From: Halomonas alkalicola
GTDB taxonomy: Bacteria > Pseudomonadota > Gammaproteobacteria > Pseudomonadales > Halomonadaceae
Reading direction: 5' to 3'
DNA: 64,000 bases
NCBI RefSeq assembly: GCF_030704205.1
Contig: NZ_CP131913.1
Coordinates: 2,914,001 to 2,978,000 of the forward strand
The translations under genes and the position numbers were made by a program. The first letter of the stretch is position 1. Each line of letters starts with the position of its first letter. Below the pieces are notes generated by a model, which saw only the letters and a list, made by a program, of their open reading frames with translations, was not told the origin of the DNA and did no database searches. Positions 1 to 9,508 of this stretch are shown piece by piece.

Positions 1-31
1 AGACGGCGGGCCGGGGCAGACGCAGGCTCAT
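1..31 (-). CDS. N-terminal fragment of an unidentified protein
   Basis: An ATG at 31-29 opens a frame reading MSLRLPRPAV before the window ends. A GAGGAGG ribosome-binding sequence lies about 8-10 bases upstream. The gene starts 33 bases after the RND pump gene stops and on the same strand, so it probably belongs to the same operon. Ten residues are too few to assign a family. An outer-membrane factor or another pump component would fit the context, but that is a guess. Confidence 0.45.
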   Translation of the reverse strand, partial: MSLRLPRPAV

Positions 32-63
32 GGGGAGGCCTCCTCGGGTTGGGGGCTGCGGCC

Positions 64-3000
64 CTAAACGCGCGCGCGCACCCCCTCCAGCATCAGGTAG
101 AGGCAAGGCACCAGCAGCAGCAGGATAACGGTGGCGAAGAGCATGCCGAAGCCCAGCGAGATCGCCATGGGAATGATGAAGCGGGCCTGGCGCGAGGTCT
201 CGAAGATCATCGGCGCGAGCCCCAGGAAGGTGGTCAGGGTGGTCATCATGATCGGGCGCAGGCGCCGGGTGGCGGCGGCGACGATCGCCTCCCGGGCGCC
301 CATGCCCTCGCGGCGCCGGCGGTTGGCGTAGTCGATCAGCACCAGGGCATCGTTGATCACCACCCCGGAGAGCGCCAGCATGCCCATCAGGCTGACCACC
401 GAGAGGCCGAAGCCCATGATCATATGGCCGGCCACCGCGCCGATGATGCCGAAGGGAATGGCGGCCAGCACCAGCAGCGGCTGCAGGTAGCTGCGGAAGG
501 GAATCGCCAGCAGGGCATAGAGGGCGATCAGGGTCAGCCAGGAGGCCTTGGTGAGTGCCGAGACGTTGTCGGCGGTCTCCTGCTGGCGCCCGCCCGGGGA
601 GATCTCGAGCCCCGGCCAGCCGGCCCTCAGGGCGGGGAAGACGTCGGCCTCCAGGGTGCCCAGCACCTGATTGATGCGCTCATCGCCGGCGGCATCGGCG
701 GTGACGTTGATGATGCGCCGGCCGTCGATGCGCTGCAGGGTGGTGGCGGCCCGGCCCAGCTCGATCTCGGCGACCCGGGCCAGCGGCACCTGGCGCCCGT
801 CCGGGGTGCGGATCGGCAGCCGGTAGAGGTCGGCGAGGCTCTGGCGCGCCTCCGCGGGCAGGCGCACCTCGACGCTGATCTCGTGGCGGCCGATGAACTG
901 CTCGAGCGCCGTGATGCCCTGCAGGGGCGCGCGCAGCTGGCCGGCCAGGTCGCCGCCGGTAAGGCCCAGGGCGCGCCCCTCCGGCGAGAGGCGAATCTCC
1001 AGCTGGGGCTTGCCGTCGGCCAGGCCGCTGTCGATGTCGGTGATCCCCTCGAACTCACCCAGCGCCTCGGCGAGCCGCGTGGCGGCACCCTCCAGCGCAC
1101 GGCTGTCGGGGTGCGAGAGGCGCAGGGTCAGGCCGGCCCCGGCGCCGGGGCCGCCCACGTCGGACTCGAAGCGCACCGCCTGGGCGCCGCTGAACTCGCC
1201 GGCCAGCTCGCGCCACTCCCGGGCGACCCGGGAGGGGGGCCAGGCGTCGAGGCTCGCGCGCTCCAGGGTCAGCTGCACGCTGAGCCGGTCACCGTCGATC
1301 TGGGCGCGGTTGGCGGTAAAGGCGGGGCCGTCGTCGCGAGCGGCCAAGGCCTCTGCGGCGGCCAGCAGGCGGTCGCGGATGGCGCGGTCGTCGGCGATGG
1401 GGCTGCCCACCGGCAGGGTCACCGTGGCCTGGACCCGGTGAGATTCCACCCGGGGCATCAGCGAGAAGCCGAGCCGCCCGCTCATGGCCCAGGCCAGGGC
1501 CACCGCCAGCAACGCCACGGCGAGGCTCACGGTCAGCAGCCGCTGGTCCAGGCAGCGCTCGAGGAAGGGGGAAAAACGCTGCTGGGTGACGCGAGACAGC
1601 CAGGCCTGCAGGGCCTTGCGCACCCGGTCGAGGGGACGCCGCCAAGCCGGCGCCTCGCGGCCGCCGGCGCGATGGGCCAGGTGGGCCGGCAGGATGAACA
1701 GCGCCTCCAGCCAGGAGGCCAGGAACACCGTGATCACCACCAGCGGCACCACGGCGAAGATCATGCCCAGGAAGCCGGGCAGGAAGAGCAGCGGCAGGAA
1801 GGCGACGATGTTGGAGAGGATGGCGAAGCTGATCGGCACCGCCATCTCCCGGGCGCCGCGCACCGCCGCCTCGCGCAGGGAGTGGCCCTGCTCCCGGTAG
1901 CTGTGGATGTTCTCGCCCACCATGATGGCGTCGTCCACCACGATGCCCAGCGCGATGATGAAGGCAAACATCGACATCATGTTCAGCGACACCCCGAACC
2001 AGGGCAGGAAGAGCAGGGCGCCGAGGAAGGCGGTGGGAATGCCGAGGGTGACCCAGAAGGCCAGCCGCGCCTCCAGGAACAGGCCCAGCAGCACCAGCAC
2101 CAGCGCCAGGCCCAGGAAGGCGTTCTTGAGCAGCAGGTCGAGGCGGTCGCGATAGACCTCGGAGCTGTCCCGGGAGATGGTGAGGCTCACCCCCTCCGGC
2201 AGGTCCGCCTGAAGCCGCTCGAGCTGGGCATGCACGGCGTCCGAGATGCCGATCGGCGTCTGGCCGCCGACCTGGTAGACGTCCAGGGTCAGGCTCGGCG
2301 CGCCGTTGTAGAGCACCTCGCGGTCGGTCTCGGCGAAGCCGCGTTCGACCCGGGCGATCTCGCCCAGGCGCAGCTGGCCGCCGTCGGGGGTGCCGAGGAT
2401 CGGCAGCTCGGCGAACTCCCGGGCCTCGTCGCGGCGTCCCTGGTAGCGGATCAGCCACTCTCCCTCGCCGGTGGTCAGGCGGCCGCCGGCCAGGTCCAGG
2501 GCTTCGTCGCCGATGCGGTTGGCCAGCTGGCGGTGGTCGAGGCCGTGGCGCTGCATCGCCTCCTCGTCGAGCAGCACCTGGATCTCGCGCTCTCGGTTGC
2601 CGGAGAGCTCCACCCGGGCGATGCCTGGGGACGCCTGCAGTTCGGCGCGCACCTCCTCGGCCACGTCGTGGAGTAGTTGGTCGTCCACCCAGCCATGCAA
2701 CTGCAGACTCATCACGCTGCGCGAGCGCCCCGCCAGGCCGAAGCGGGCCGGGTCGGCGGCAGATGGCAGACTGGTGATGGCGCCCACCGCCTGCTGGATC
2801 TCCTGGTAGACCCGCATCACCTCCACCCCCTCCACCAGGCTGGCGGAGACGCGGCCGGCGCCCTCATTGGCGGTGGCGGTGAGCTCGTCGATGCCGTCCA
2901 CGTTGGCCAGTGCTGCCTCCAGGGGCAGCAGCAGGCTGCGCTCCACCTCCTCGGGGGTGGCACCGGGATAGCCGATGGCGACGGTGATGATCTCCAGCTC

Positions 3001-3129
3001 GAAGTCGGGGAAGACCTCCTTCTTGATGGTGGTGGAGGCCATCAGCCCGCCGATGATCAGCAGCAGCATCAGCAGGTTGGGGGCCACCCCGTGGTGGACC
3101 ATCCAGGCGATGGGGCCGCGGCGCATCAT
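64..3129 (-). CDS. RND-family efflux pump inner-membrane permease
   Basis: A 1021-residue protein with the usual RND length and layout. It has an N-terminal membrane segment (about residues 14-31), a large periplasmic porter loop starting with the FPDFELEIITV and YPGATPEEVE motifs, a membrane block around 335-480, a second porter loop, and a C-terminal membrane block. The conserved acidic pair of transmembrane helix 4 is seen in ALGIVVDDAIMVGENI. This family (AcrB/MexF/hydrophobe-amphiphile group) uses the proton gradient to export toxic compounds together with a periplasmic adaptor and an outer-membrane channel. Its start overlaps the adaptor stop by 4 bases (ATGA), so the two are translationally coupled. 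The substrate cannot be told from the sequence. Confidence 0.93.
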   Translation of the reverse strand: MMRRGPIAWMVHHGVAPNLLMLLLIIGGLMASTTIKKEVFPDFELEIITVAIGYPGATPEEVERSLLLPLEAALANVDGIDELTATANEGAGRVSASLVEGVEVMRVYQEIQQAVGAITSLPSAADPARFGLAGRSRSVMSLQLHGWVDDQLLHDVAEEVRAELQASPGIARVELSGNREREIQVLLDEEAMQRHGLDHRQLANRIGDEALDLAGGRLTTGEGEWLIRYQGRRDEAREFAELPILGTPDGGQLRLGEIARVERGFAETDREVLYNGAPSLTLDVYQVGGQTPIGISDAVHAQLERLQADLPEGVSLTISRDSSEVYRDRLDLLLKNAFLGLALVLVLLGLFLEARLAFWVTLGIPTAFLGALLFLPWFGVSLNMMSMFAFIIALGIVVDDAIMVGENIHSYREQGHSLREAAVRGAREMAVPISFAILSNIVAFLPLLFLPGFLGMIFAVVPLVVITVFLASWLEALFILPAHLAHRAGGREAPAWRRPLDRVRKALQAWLSRVTQQRFSPFLERCLDQRLLTVSLAVALLAVALAWAMSGRLGFSLMPRVESHRVQATVTLPVGSPIADDRAIRDRLLAAAEALAARDDGPAFTANRAQIDGDRLSVQLTLERASLDAWPPSRVAREWRELAGEFSGAQAVRFESDVGGPGAGAGLTLRLSHPDSRALEGAATRLAEALGEFEGITDIDSGLADGKPQLEIRLSPEGRALGLTGGDLAGQLRAPLQGITALEQFIGRHEISVEVRLPAEARQSLADLYRLPIRTPDGRQVPLARVAEIELGRAATTLQRIDGRRIINVTADAAGDERINQVLGTLEADVFPALRAGWPGLEISPGGRQQETADNVSALTKASWLTLIALYALLAIPFRSYLQPLLVLAAIPFGIIGAVAGHMIMGFGLSVVSLMGMLALSGVVINDALVLIDYANRRRREGMGAREAIVAAATRRLRPIMMTTLTTFLGLAPMIFETSRQARFIIPMAISLGFGMLFATVILLLLVPCLYLMLEGVRARV

Positions 3130-4379
3130 GGGCGGGGCTCCGCCGGCGCGGCGCCGGCCGGTCGCTCGGCGCTGCTGGCGGCGGTGCGCAGCGCCATGCC
3201 CTCCCGGGGCTGGCCCAGCGGCGAGGTGATCACCCGCTCGCCTGTCTCGAGGCCTTCGGCCACCAGCACCTGATGGTCATCGCGATGCAGCACGCTCACC
3301 GGGCGGCGGCGCAGGCGCTCCTCCTCGTCCAGCACCCATACCTCGTCGCCGGGGCGCAGGGCCGCGGCGGGAAGCGCGATCAGGTCCTCGCGCTCGCCTG
3401 CCTGGAACTCCAGGCGCACCACGTCGCCGAGACGCAGCGCCGGCGCGCCGCGCTGCGCCTCGGCCAGCGCCAGGGGGTCCTCCACCGCGACCAGCAGCTG
3501 GACCTGCAGGCCGTTCTCCTCCAGGGCCGGCAGCACCGAGAGCAGCTCGCCCTCGCGCTCGCTGCCGGCGGGCCAGCCGCGGCTGGTCAGGGTCACGGCG
3601 CTGCCCGAGGCCTCCTCGGAGGCAGGCACCAGCCAGGCCAGCGCCTCGCCCGGCAAGGACGCCTGCACCCAGAAGCGCGACACGTCCACCAGGTGGAGGA
3701 GTTCGGTACCGCTGCCCACCTCGCTCCCCTCGCCGAGCAGGCGCGCCTGGACCATGCCGGCCCAGGGGGCGGTGAGGGTGGCGCGCGCGAGATCCAGCCG
3801 GGCCCGGTCGCGGGCGGCCCGGGCGCGCTCCACGTCGGCCTGGGCGCTTCTCAGCTGGGGCTCGCGCAGCACCAGGGCGCGCCGCTCCGCGGGCAGTTCG
3901 CGGCCGAAGCTCTGGTACTCGGCCCGGGCGCGCTGCTGTTCCCCCTGCTCCATGGCCAGTGCCGCCTCGGCCTGGGCCAGGGCGGCCTCGGCCTCGCGCA
4001 GGGCCAGGCCGAGGTCGGCGTCGTCCAGGTGGGCGAGGGGGGCACCGGCCTCTACCACGCGGCCCGGTACCACCCCGGGGGCGAAGGCCTCCAGGCGGCC
4101 GGCCACCCGGCTCGCCAGCCGCGACTCGCGCTCTGCCACGACCCGACCGAAGCCGTGCAGCGCCGGGGCGGCGGCACGCGGCATCACGCTGATGGCCTCC
4201 ACCAGCGGCGGGACGGGCGCCGGGGCGGGGCGGCGCTCCACCCGTGGCGGCTGGCTCATCAGCCACCAGGCCATGGCGAGCCCGCCGGCCAGCACCAGCA
4301 GGGCGACCAGGGCGCCGAGGCCGAAGCGCCCGCGCTGGCGGTGAGGACGTGCCTGGGAGGGGTGGGGCGGGCGGTTCAT
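3126..4379 (-). CDS. Efflux RND transporter periplasmic adaptor subunit (membrane fusion protein)
   Basis: A 417-residue HlyD/AcrA-type adaptor. It begins with a basic stretch and a single hydrophobic anchor (about residues 21-43, LGALVALLVLAGGLAMAWWL). A lipoyl-like half follows (ASRVAGRLEAFAPG), then an Ala/Glu/Arg-rich coiled-coil hairpin (about 125-200), a second lipoyl half (LTAPWAGMVQARLLGEGSEV), and beta-barrel and membrane-proximal domains. It would link the RND permease in the inner membrane to an outer-membrane channel. The gene lies directly upstream of the permease gene and overlaps it by 4 bases. No lipobox cysteine was seen, so the anchor is probably an uncleaved N-terminal helix. 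Confidence 0.92.
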   Translation of the reverse strand: MNRPPHPSQARPHRQRGRFGLGALVALLVLAGGLAMAWWLMSQPPRVERRPAPAPVPPLVEAISVMPRAAAPALHGFGRVVAERESRLASRVAGRLEAFAPGVVPGRVVEAGAPLAHLDDADLGLALREAEAALAQAEAALAMEQGEQQRARAEYQSFGRELPAERRALVLREPQLRSAQADVERARAARDRARLDLARATLTAPWAGMVQARLLGEGSEVGSGTELLHLVDVSRFWVQASLPGEALAWLVPASEEASGSAVTLTSRGWPAGSEREGELLSVLPALEENGLQVQLLVAVEDPLALAEAQRGAPALRLGDVVRLEFQAGEREDLIALPAAALRPGDEVWVLDEEERLRRRPVSVLHRDDHQVLVAEGLETGERVITSPLGQPREGMALRTAASSAERPAGAAPAEPRP

Positions 4380-4485
4380 GGGCGACTCGGGCAGGGAAGG
4401 GGAGCGAAGAGCATCGCGCGCGGCGATGCAGCCAATGGTCAGGAAATGTGCAAGCGATATGCAAGCCGGTGGCGGCGGGAGCGCC

Positions 4486-5406
4486 TCAGAGGGAGAGGAA
4501 GAACAGCAGCAGCGGCGGCGAAAGCAGCGAGAGGATAAAGCCCGAGACCACCGCCACCGGCACGCAGGTCACACCGCCGTGCTGCTGGATCACCGGCAGC
4601 GTGAAGTCCATGGAGGTGGCGCCGCCGTAGCCGATGGCCAGGGCCGCATGGCGGCGGATCACCAGGGGGATCAGTACGAAAGCGAGGAGTTCACGGGCCA
4701 GGTCGTTGAAGAAGGCCACGCCGCCCATGGCCGGGCCCAGGGCATCACCCACCAGGATGCCGGAGAGGGAGTACCAGCCGAAGCCGGCGGCCAGCGCCAG
4801 GCCTTCGCTGGCGTGCAGGTCCAGCAGCGGTGCGGCGAGCAGGCCGCCGGCCAGCGAGGTGGCCGCCAGCACCAGGGCGATGGCCAGGCCGTGGCGGTTG
4901 AGCAGGATCTGGCGCAGCGGCATGCCGGAGTTGCGCAGCTGGCAGCCGATCAGCACCAGCAGGGCGTAGAGCACCCATTCGGCGAGGGTCTCGGCGCCGT
5001 CGTGGAGCCCGGGGAGGGCGCGGCCCGCCAGCCCCAGCCCGACGCCGAGCACCACCACGGCCACCAGCGCCAGGGAGCCGGCCATGGCGGCGAGCTTGCT
5101 CAGCGGGGCGCCGGGCACCACCCGGGAGGGGTCGGTGGCGAGGCCGAGGCGCCCGGAGAGCCACCAGAGCCCCGCCAGGTTGCAGGCGCTGATCACGGCA
5201 AACAGCACCAGTGCCTCGCCCCCCATGCGCGAGAGCTGGCCGGCGAGGTCGTCGAGTCCGGCCAGACTCACCCCCATCAGCAGCAGGATCACGTAGACGG
5301 AGGCGTTGACTCCACGGTTGATCAGCGCCATCAGGCCGGCGCGGCGCACCGGTACCAGATAGCCCAGCACCAGCGGCAGCAGCACGATCACCAGACCTGT
5401 CAGCAT
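4486..5406 (-). CDS. lysO: LysO-family (YbjE-like) lysine exporter
   Basis: A 306-residue, very hydrophobic protein with roughly eight membrane segments, matching the LysO/YbjE family in length and in features such as the N-terminal VIVLLPLVLGYLVPVRR helix and the later ACNLAGLWWLSGRL and GDALGPAMGGVAFFNDLARE segments. LysO in Escherichia coli exports L-lysine and confers resistance to the analogue thialysine. The gene lies about 100 bases upstream of the RND adaptor gene on the same strand; whether they are co-transcribed is unclear. The substrate assignment rests on family resemblance only. Confidence 0.8.
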   Translation of the reverse strand: MLTGLVIVLLPLVLGYLVPVRRAGLMALINRGVNASVYVILLLMGVSLAGLDDLAGQLSRMGGEALVLFAVISACNLAGLWWLSGRLGLATDPSRVVPGAPLSKLAAMAGSLALVAVVVLGVGLGLAGRALPGLHDGAETLAEWVLYALLVLIGCQLRNSGMPLRQILLNRHGLAIALVLAATSLAGGLLAAPLLDLHASEGLALAAGFGWYSLSGILVGDALGPAMGGVAFFNDLARELLAFVLIPLVIRRHAALAIGYGGATSMDFTLPVIQQHGGVTCVPVAVVSGFILSLLSPPLLLFFLSL

Positions 5407-5485
5407 CGAGAGTCCCTTCCCTGTGCTGTCGCCAAGGCGGCGACGGAAAACCCGCTACTCTAGCAGGCTCTTGCGGGGCTGGGCA

Positions 5486-6199
5486 TCACTCGCCGAGGGA
5501 GAGGCGGGAGAGGGAGAGGCGGCTTCGGCGCTCGCCGTCGCGGTGGTACTCCACGGCCAGCATCAGGCCGGGGACCTCGGGGTGGAAGTGGAACACCAGG
5601 TGGCGTTCCGGCTTGTCGGGTTCGGTGACCTCGACCGCCAGGGCCTCGAACTCTCCGGCGGGCAGGCTCAGGCTCTCGGGACCCAGCACCTGGTACGCCA
5701 TGCGCTCCTCCCGGCCGCGGTGGTTCTGGTAGCGGATGTCACAGCTATCCCGGCAGGTGCCGTCGATCACCCGGCGGGAGAGCTCGAAGAGGGCGGCCTG
5801 GCGGTCGGGAAGCACGGCCAGGTCGTCCGGGGCGAGGCGGTAGTCGCCGCCCAGCCCCAGCAGGGAGTAGCCGCTGATGTACTGGAGAGAACGCACCCCC
5901 TGGTCCTTGATCATGAAGCGGCTGCGCTCCTCCCCCCGCGCCACGGCGATGGCGGCGCTCATCTCGCTGTGCCAGGAGCCACCGTCCCGGGAGAGCCGGT
6001 GCTCGACGCTGGTGCTGGGCCAGCCGCTCACCTCCAGACGGTAGCGGGCGGCGAAGGGCTGGGGGACCACCCGTGCGGCGTTCTCGACGGCCGGCTCCGC
6101 CTTGCGGTAGCTGGGGGAGGGGGCGGCCGGCGCCTCCGCCGCCGCGGTGGCAAGGGGCAGGCAGAGGAGCAGGACGGGCAGCAGGCGTCTCAGGTGCAT
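5486..6199 (-). CDS. DUF3108 domain-containing periplasmic protein
   Basis: A protein of about 237 residues with a clear signal peptide (basic MHLRRLL, then a Leu/Ala hydrophobic core ending near ATAAAEA). The rest matches my recollection of the DUF3108 family: FAARYRLEVSGW near the start, then SRFMIKDQGVRSLQYISGY, and a C-terminal beta-rich part ending in PGLMLAVEYHRDGERRSRLSL. The family has no established biochemical role and is thought to be an exported beta-barrel-like soluble domain. A GTG lies directly before the chosen ATG and could also be the start. It sits alone between lysO and pncB on the same strand. Confidence 0.78.
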   Translation of the reverse strand: MHLRRLLPVLLLCLPLATAAAEAPAAPSPSYRKAEPAVENAARVVPQPFAARYRLEVSGWPSTSVEHRLSRDGGSWHSEMSAAIAVARGEERSRFMIKDQGVRSLQYISGYSLLGLGGDYRLAPDDLAVLPDRQAALFELSRRVIDGTCRDSCDIRYQNHRGREERMAYQVLGPESLSLPAGEFEALAVEVTEPDKPERHLVFHFHPEVPGLMLAVEYHRDGERRSRLSLSRLSLGE

Positions 6200-6316
6200 C
6201 ACAGGGTCTCGCTGGGCGAAGGCAGTGCAGTGGACCCCCGCGGCGGGCTAGGGTTCCGGCATGCGGGGTTCTTGCATATTCAGGCCGCGGCTTTCATCGT
6301 GGCGCCTCGTCCGGCC

Positions 6317-7660
6317 TCACAGCCGGCGGCTGAGCGCCGCGAGCCCCGGGCTTAGCGTCACCGGGTAGTCGCTTTCGCCCGGGGCGAGCTCGAGGAGGGG
6401 GGCGGGCAGCGCCGTGAGGGCTTCCCGCACCCGCTCCCGGGCGCCCTCGGCCAGTGCCATCTCCTCGGCGACCACCCGGCCATCCACCACCAGCGGGCGC
6501 AGCAGCGGTTCGCCGTCGATGCCTGCTTCGTCGCGCAGGGCGATGATGTCGCCGGCGTAGCGGCCGTCGGCGCCCAGGCGGCGATAGAGCTGCTTGCCCC
6601 CGGGCAGGTTGATCTTGCCGGGGGAGTGCTTCACCCGCGGGGTGCCGGCGTACGCCACCAGCTTGTAGGAGAGGTCGATTACCGGGGCGTCGGCGGAGAC
6701 CCCCATCTCGGTGCCCACCCCGAAGATATCGATGGGCGCGCCGGCGTCGATCAGCGCGGCGATCTGCCCCTCGTCCAGGCCACTGCTGGCCACGATCTTC
6801 ACCTCGCCATGGCCCGCCGCGTCGAGCAGCGCCCGGGCGCCCCTGGCCAGCTCGCCGAGGTCGCCGGAGTCGAGGCGGATCGCCTTCACCGCAAGCGCGG
6901 GCTCCTCGCGCAGCAGCGCGATGACCCGGCGTACCCCCTCGAGGGTGTCGTGGGTGTCCACCAGCAGGGTGGTGCCGGGATAGTGGCGGGCGAAGGCGCG
7001 AAAGGCCTCGCGCTCGTCGTCGTGGGCCAGGATATAGCTGTGGGCCATGGTGCCGCGCAGCGCCATGCCGTGACGCAGCCCGCCCAGCACGTTGCTGGTC
7101 CCCTCGAGCCCCGCCGTGCGGTAGGCGCGCACGCCGCGCACCGCGGCGTCGATGCCGTGCATGCGGCGCAGGCCGAAGTCCACCACCGGCCGGCCCCGGG
7201 CCGCGATCACCAGGCGGACCGCCTTGGAGGCGAGCACCGTCTCCAGCTGCACCAGGTTCATGAGCAGGCTCTCGAGCAGCTGGGCCTCGGCGATGGGGGC
7301 CTCCACCTCCAGCAGGGGCTCGTTGCCGAACACCGGGGTCCCCTCGGGCAGCGCCCGGATGTCGCCGCGAAAGCGCCACCGGCCGAGCCAGTCGAGGAAG
7401 TCCGCGTCGAACAGCCCGGTGCCGGCCAGGCGGGCCAGCTGTGACTCACCGAAGCGCAGCCGGGTGGCCAGCTCGGCCGCATGTTGCTGGCCGCAGGCGA
7501 GCATGAAGCGGCGAGTCGCCGGCAGCCTGCGAAAGAAGAGGCTGAAGGTGGCGCGGGCCTCCATCCCTTCGGCCCAGTAGGCCTGCAGCATGGTGAGCTG
7601 GTAGAGGTCGGTGAGCAGGGCCAGGTCGTCGTCGGCGACCGCATAGGGCACCGGCGTCAT
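6317..7660 (-). CDS. pncB: Nicotinate phosphoribosyltransferase
   Basis: A 447-residue enzyme of the NAPRTase family, which makes nicotinate mononucleotide from nicotinate and PRPP in the Preiss-Handler NAD salvage route. Recognisable segments are LLTDLYQLTMLQAYW at the N terminus, VDFGLRRMHGIDAA, the IRLDSGDLGELARGARALLD stretch, and GVGTEMGVSADAPVIDLSYKLV near the phosphate-binding end. The frame continues upstream, but the ATG at 7660 is preferred because it overlaps the pncA stop by 4 bases (ATGA) and gives the normal family N terminus. With pncA it turns nicotinamide into NaMN in two steps. Confidence 0.93.
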   Translation of the reverse strand: MTPVPYAVADDDLALLTDLYQLTMLQAYWAEGMEARATFSLFFRRLPATRRFMLACGQQHAAELATRLRFGESQLARLAGTGLFDADFLDWLGRWRFRGDIRALPEGTPVFGNEPLLEVEAPIAEAQLLESLLMNLVQLETVLASKAVRLVIAARGRPVVDFGLRRMHGIDAAVRGVRAYRTAGLEGTSNVLGGLRHGMALRGTMAHSYILAHDDEREAFRAFARHYPGTTLLVDTHDTLEGVRRVIALLREEPALAVKAIRLDSGDLGELARGARALLDAAGHGEVKIVASSGLDEGQIAALIDAGAPIDIFGVGTEMGVSADAPVIDLSYKLVAYAGTPRVKHSPGKINLPGGKQLYRRLGADGRYAGDIIALRDEAGIDGEPLLRPLVVDGRVVAEEMALAEGARERVREALTALPAPLLELAPGESDYPVTLSPGLAALSRRL

Positions 7661-8235
7661 GGCACCCGCTCCGCCACCACCTCCACCCCGGCATCGCGCA
7701 GCGCCCCCAGGGTCTCCTCGGCAGCCTCGGGGACCACCGCGGCGCACAGCGGACCGAGCAGCCGGGTGGTGAAGCCCTCGCGGCGGGCGTCCAGTGCGGT
7801 GGCCCGGACGCAGACGTCCAGCGCCAGGCCGCAGACGAACACGCGCTCGATGCCGCGGCTGCGCAGGTAGCCGGCGAGGCCGGTGCCGTCGAAGGCGGAG
7901 TAGGCGTCCGCGTCGAAGGCGGTGGCCTTGCTGACGCGGATGGTGGCGGCGTCCAGCGCCAGATCGGGGTGGAAGGCGGCACCGTCGGTGTCCTGCACGC
8001 AGTGCACCGGCCAGGGGCCGCCGCGATGGGCGAAGCTCACATGGTCGACGGGGTGCCAGTCACGGCTGGCCACCACCAGGGCGTCCGCGGCCCGAGCGGC
8101 GGCGATCTCGGCGTTGATGCCCGGCACCAAGGCGGCACCGCCGGCCACGGCCAGGGCGCCCCCCTCGCAGAAGTCGTTCTGCAGGTCCACGACGAGCAGC
8201 GCGTCGCCGGGGCCGTACTCCAAGCTCATGCTCAT
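7657..8235 (-). CDS. pncA: Nicotinamidase (isochorismatase-like cysteine hydrolase)
   Basis: A 192-residue nicotinamidase that deaminates nicotinamide to nicotinate. The catalytic triad is visible: Asp in LLVVDLQNDF (D17), Lys in RVSKATAFDADAYSAF, and Cys in GLALDVCVRATALDA. The metal-binding region DWHPVDHVSFAHRGG and the WPVHCVQDTDGA stretch are also typical. Three ATGs are clustered at the start; the one at 8235 has an AGAGG sequence 6 bases upstream. The stop codon overlaps the pncB start, so the two salvage enzymes are translationally coupled. Confidence 0.92.
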   Translation of the reverse strand: MSMSLEYGPGDALLVVDLQNDFCEGGALAVAGGAALVPGINAEIAAARAADALVVASRDWHPVDHVSFAHRGGPWPVHCVQDTDGAAFHPDLALDAATIRVSKATAFDADAYSAFDGTGLAGYLRSRGIERVFVCGLALDVCVRATALDARREGFTTRLLGPLCAAVVPEAAEETLGALRDAGVEVVAERVP

Positions 8236-8307
8236 CATCTGCCTCTCCCCTGAAGGTGGCACCTCTCTTCTCAGGGTAGGGCCTTCACCGCCCTTCGTGT
8301 AGCGGCG

Positions 8308-9252
8308 TCAGTAGCCGGCCGCGGGGTCCACCGTCGCCTGGGGCGTGCCGGCCTCGAAGGCGCGCAGCGCCTCGGCCACCTGGTCCAGCGCCGCGCCCAG
8401 CGGCGTGGGGCCGGCCATGTGCGGGGTGATCCAGGCCCGTGGGTGGGTCCAGAGCGGGCTCGCCTCGGGCAGCGGCTCCTCGGGGAAGGCGTCGAGCAGG
8501 GCGCCGCGCAGCCGCCCCACGCTTGCGGGGTCGTCGCTCGGCCCCAGGGCGGCGAGCAGCGCGGCCTCGTCGATCAGGGTACCGCGTCCGGGGTTGATCA
8601 GGCTGGCCCTCTCGGGCAGCCGGGCGAGGGCGCGGGCGTCGATGATATGGCGCGTCGCGGGGGTGTCCGGCAGCAGCAGCACCAGGGTGTTGACCCGGCC
8701 GAGCAGCTCGTCGAGACCGGCATCGCCGTGGTGGCAGGTGATGCCTTCGAGACGCTTGGGCGAGCGGCTCCAGCCGTGCACCGGGAAGCCGTCGGCGGCC
8801 ACCATGGCGGCCACCTTCGCGCCGATGGCGCCGAGCCCCAGCACCCCCACCGGCCAGTCGGCCTTGTCCACCACCGCGTGCTCGCGCCACGCCCGGGCGT
8901 GCTGCTGGCGGCGGTAGCGGTCGAAGTCGCGCTGGAAGTGGAGGATCCCGTAGCGCACGTAGTCGCCGATCAGCTCCGCCATGCCGGCGTCGCGCAGCTT
9001 GACGATCGGGACCCCCTCGGGAAGCCCGGGGTTGTTGAGCAGGGCGTCCACCCCGGCTCCCAGGTTGACGATGCCCCTGAGGGCCTCGGGCTCGCGCAGC
9101 AGTGCCTCCGGCGGCTTCCACACCGCCAGATAGTCGGCCTGGCGGCGCTGCGCCGGCGGCGCCGCGCTGGTGATCACCTCGGCCTCGGGCAGCCGTTCGG
9201 CCAGGGCGTCTCGCCACTGCTCGGCATCGTCGATATGCACCAGTACCTTCAT
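8308..9252 (-). CDS. D-2-hydroxyacid dehydrogenase, GhrA-like glyoxylate/hydroxypyruvate reductase
   Basis: A 314-residue D-isomer-specific 2-hydroxyacid dehydrogenase of the GhrA subgroup. It has a dinucleotide-binding GVLGLGAIGAKVAAMVA motif, the LVLLLPDTPATRHII strand, the INPGRGTLIDEAALLAAL segment carrying the catalytic Arg region, and the active-site His in WITPHMAGPT. Family members reduce glyoxylate and hydroxypyruvate with NADPH. The start is the ATG of MKVLVHIDDAEQWRDAL, preceded by AGGAGAGACC; reading further upstream gives non-homologous sequence. It is divergent from doeA across a 256-base gap, so a link to ectoine use is possible but unproven. Confidence 0.86.
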   Translation of the reverse strand: MKVLVHIDDAEQWRDALAERLPEAEVITSAAPPAQRRQADYLAVWKPPEALLREPEALRGIVNLGAGVDALLNNPGLPEGVPIVKLRDAGMAELIGDYVRYGILHFQRDFDRYRRQQHARAWREHAVVDKADWPVGVLGLGAIGAKVAAMVAADGFPVHGWSRSPKRLEGITCHHGDAGLDELLGRVNTLVLLLPDTPATRHIIDARALARLPERASLINPGRGTLIDEAALLAALGPSDDPASVGRLRGALLDAFPEEPLPEASPLWTHPRAWITPHMAGPTPLGAALDQVAEALRAFEAGTPQATVDPAAGY

Positions 9253-9508
9253 GGTCTCTCCTTGCACAGGGGTTGCGTTCATCATGGAAGCCGGCGACGT
9301 TGTGAACAAGGGTGACACCTGAAGCGGAAATGCTTGACCGCCTACCGTGGGTTGGCAGTAACCTCCACCCAGAGGGGTCAACCCCACTGCCTCGTGCCAC
9401 CGACCGGTTCGCGACCCGTCCAGGCATCCGTCGGTGACCGTGACCCTGGCCGGCCTTCTCCTCATCGAGAGGGCCGATTTTCTTGATGTTGCTTTGGCGA
9501 GTGGCCTA

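Noticed and set aside
49..2676. Very long open frame antisense to the RND permease gene (and similar long antisense frames elsewhere, such as 16254-19007 minus and 31944-32834 plus)
   Set aside because: Their translations are low-complexity runs of Gly, Ala, Arg, His and Gln without any family signature. They are by-products of high GC content opposite real genes.
9253..9508. Clear regulator site or small gene in the gap between the GhrA-like gene and doeA
   Set aside because: An in-frame ORF runs through the gap from both sides, but the translations do not match the families; no convincing palindrome was found.
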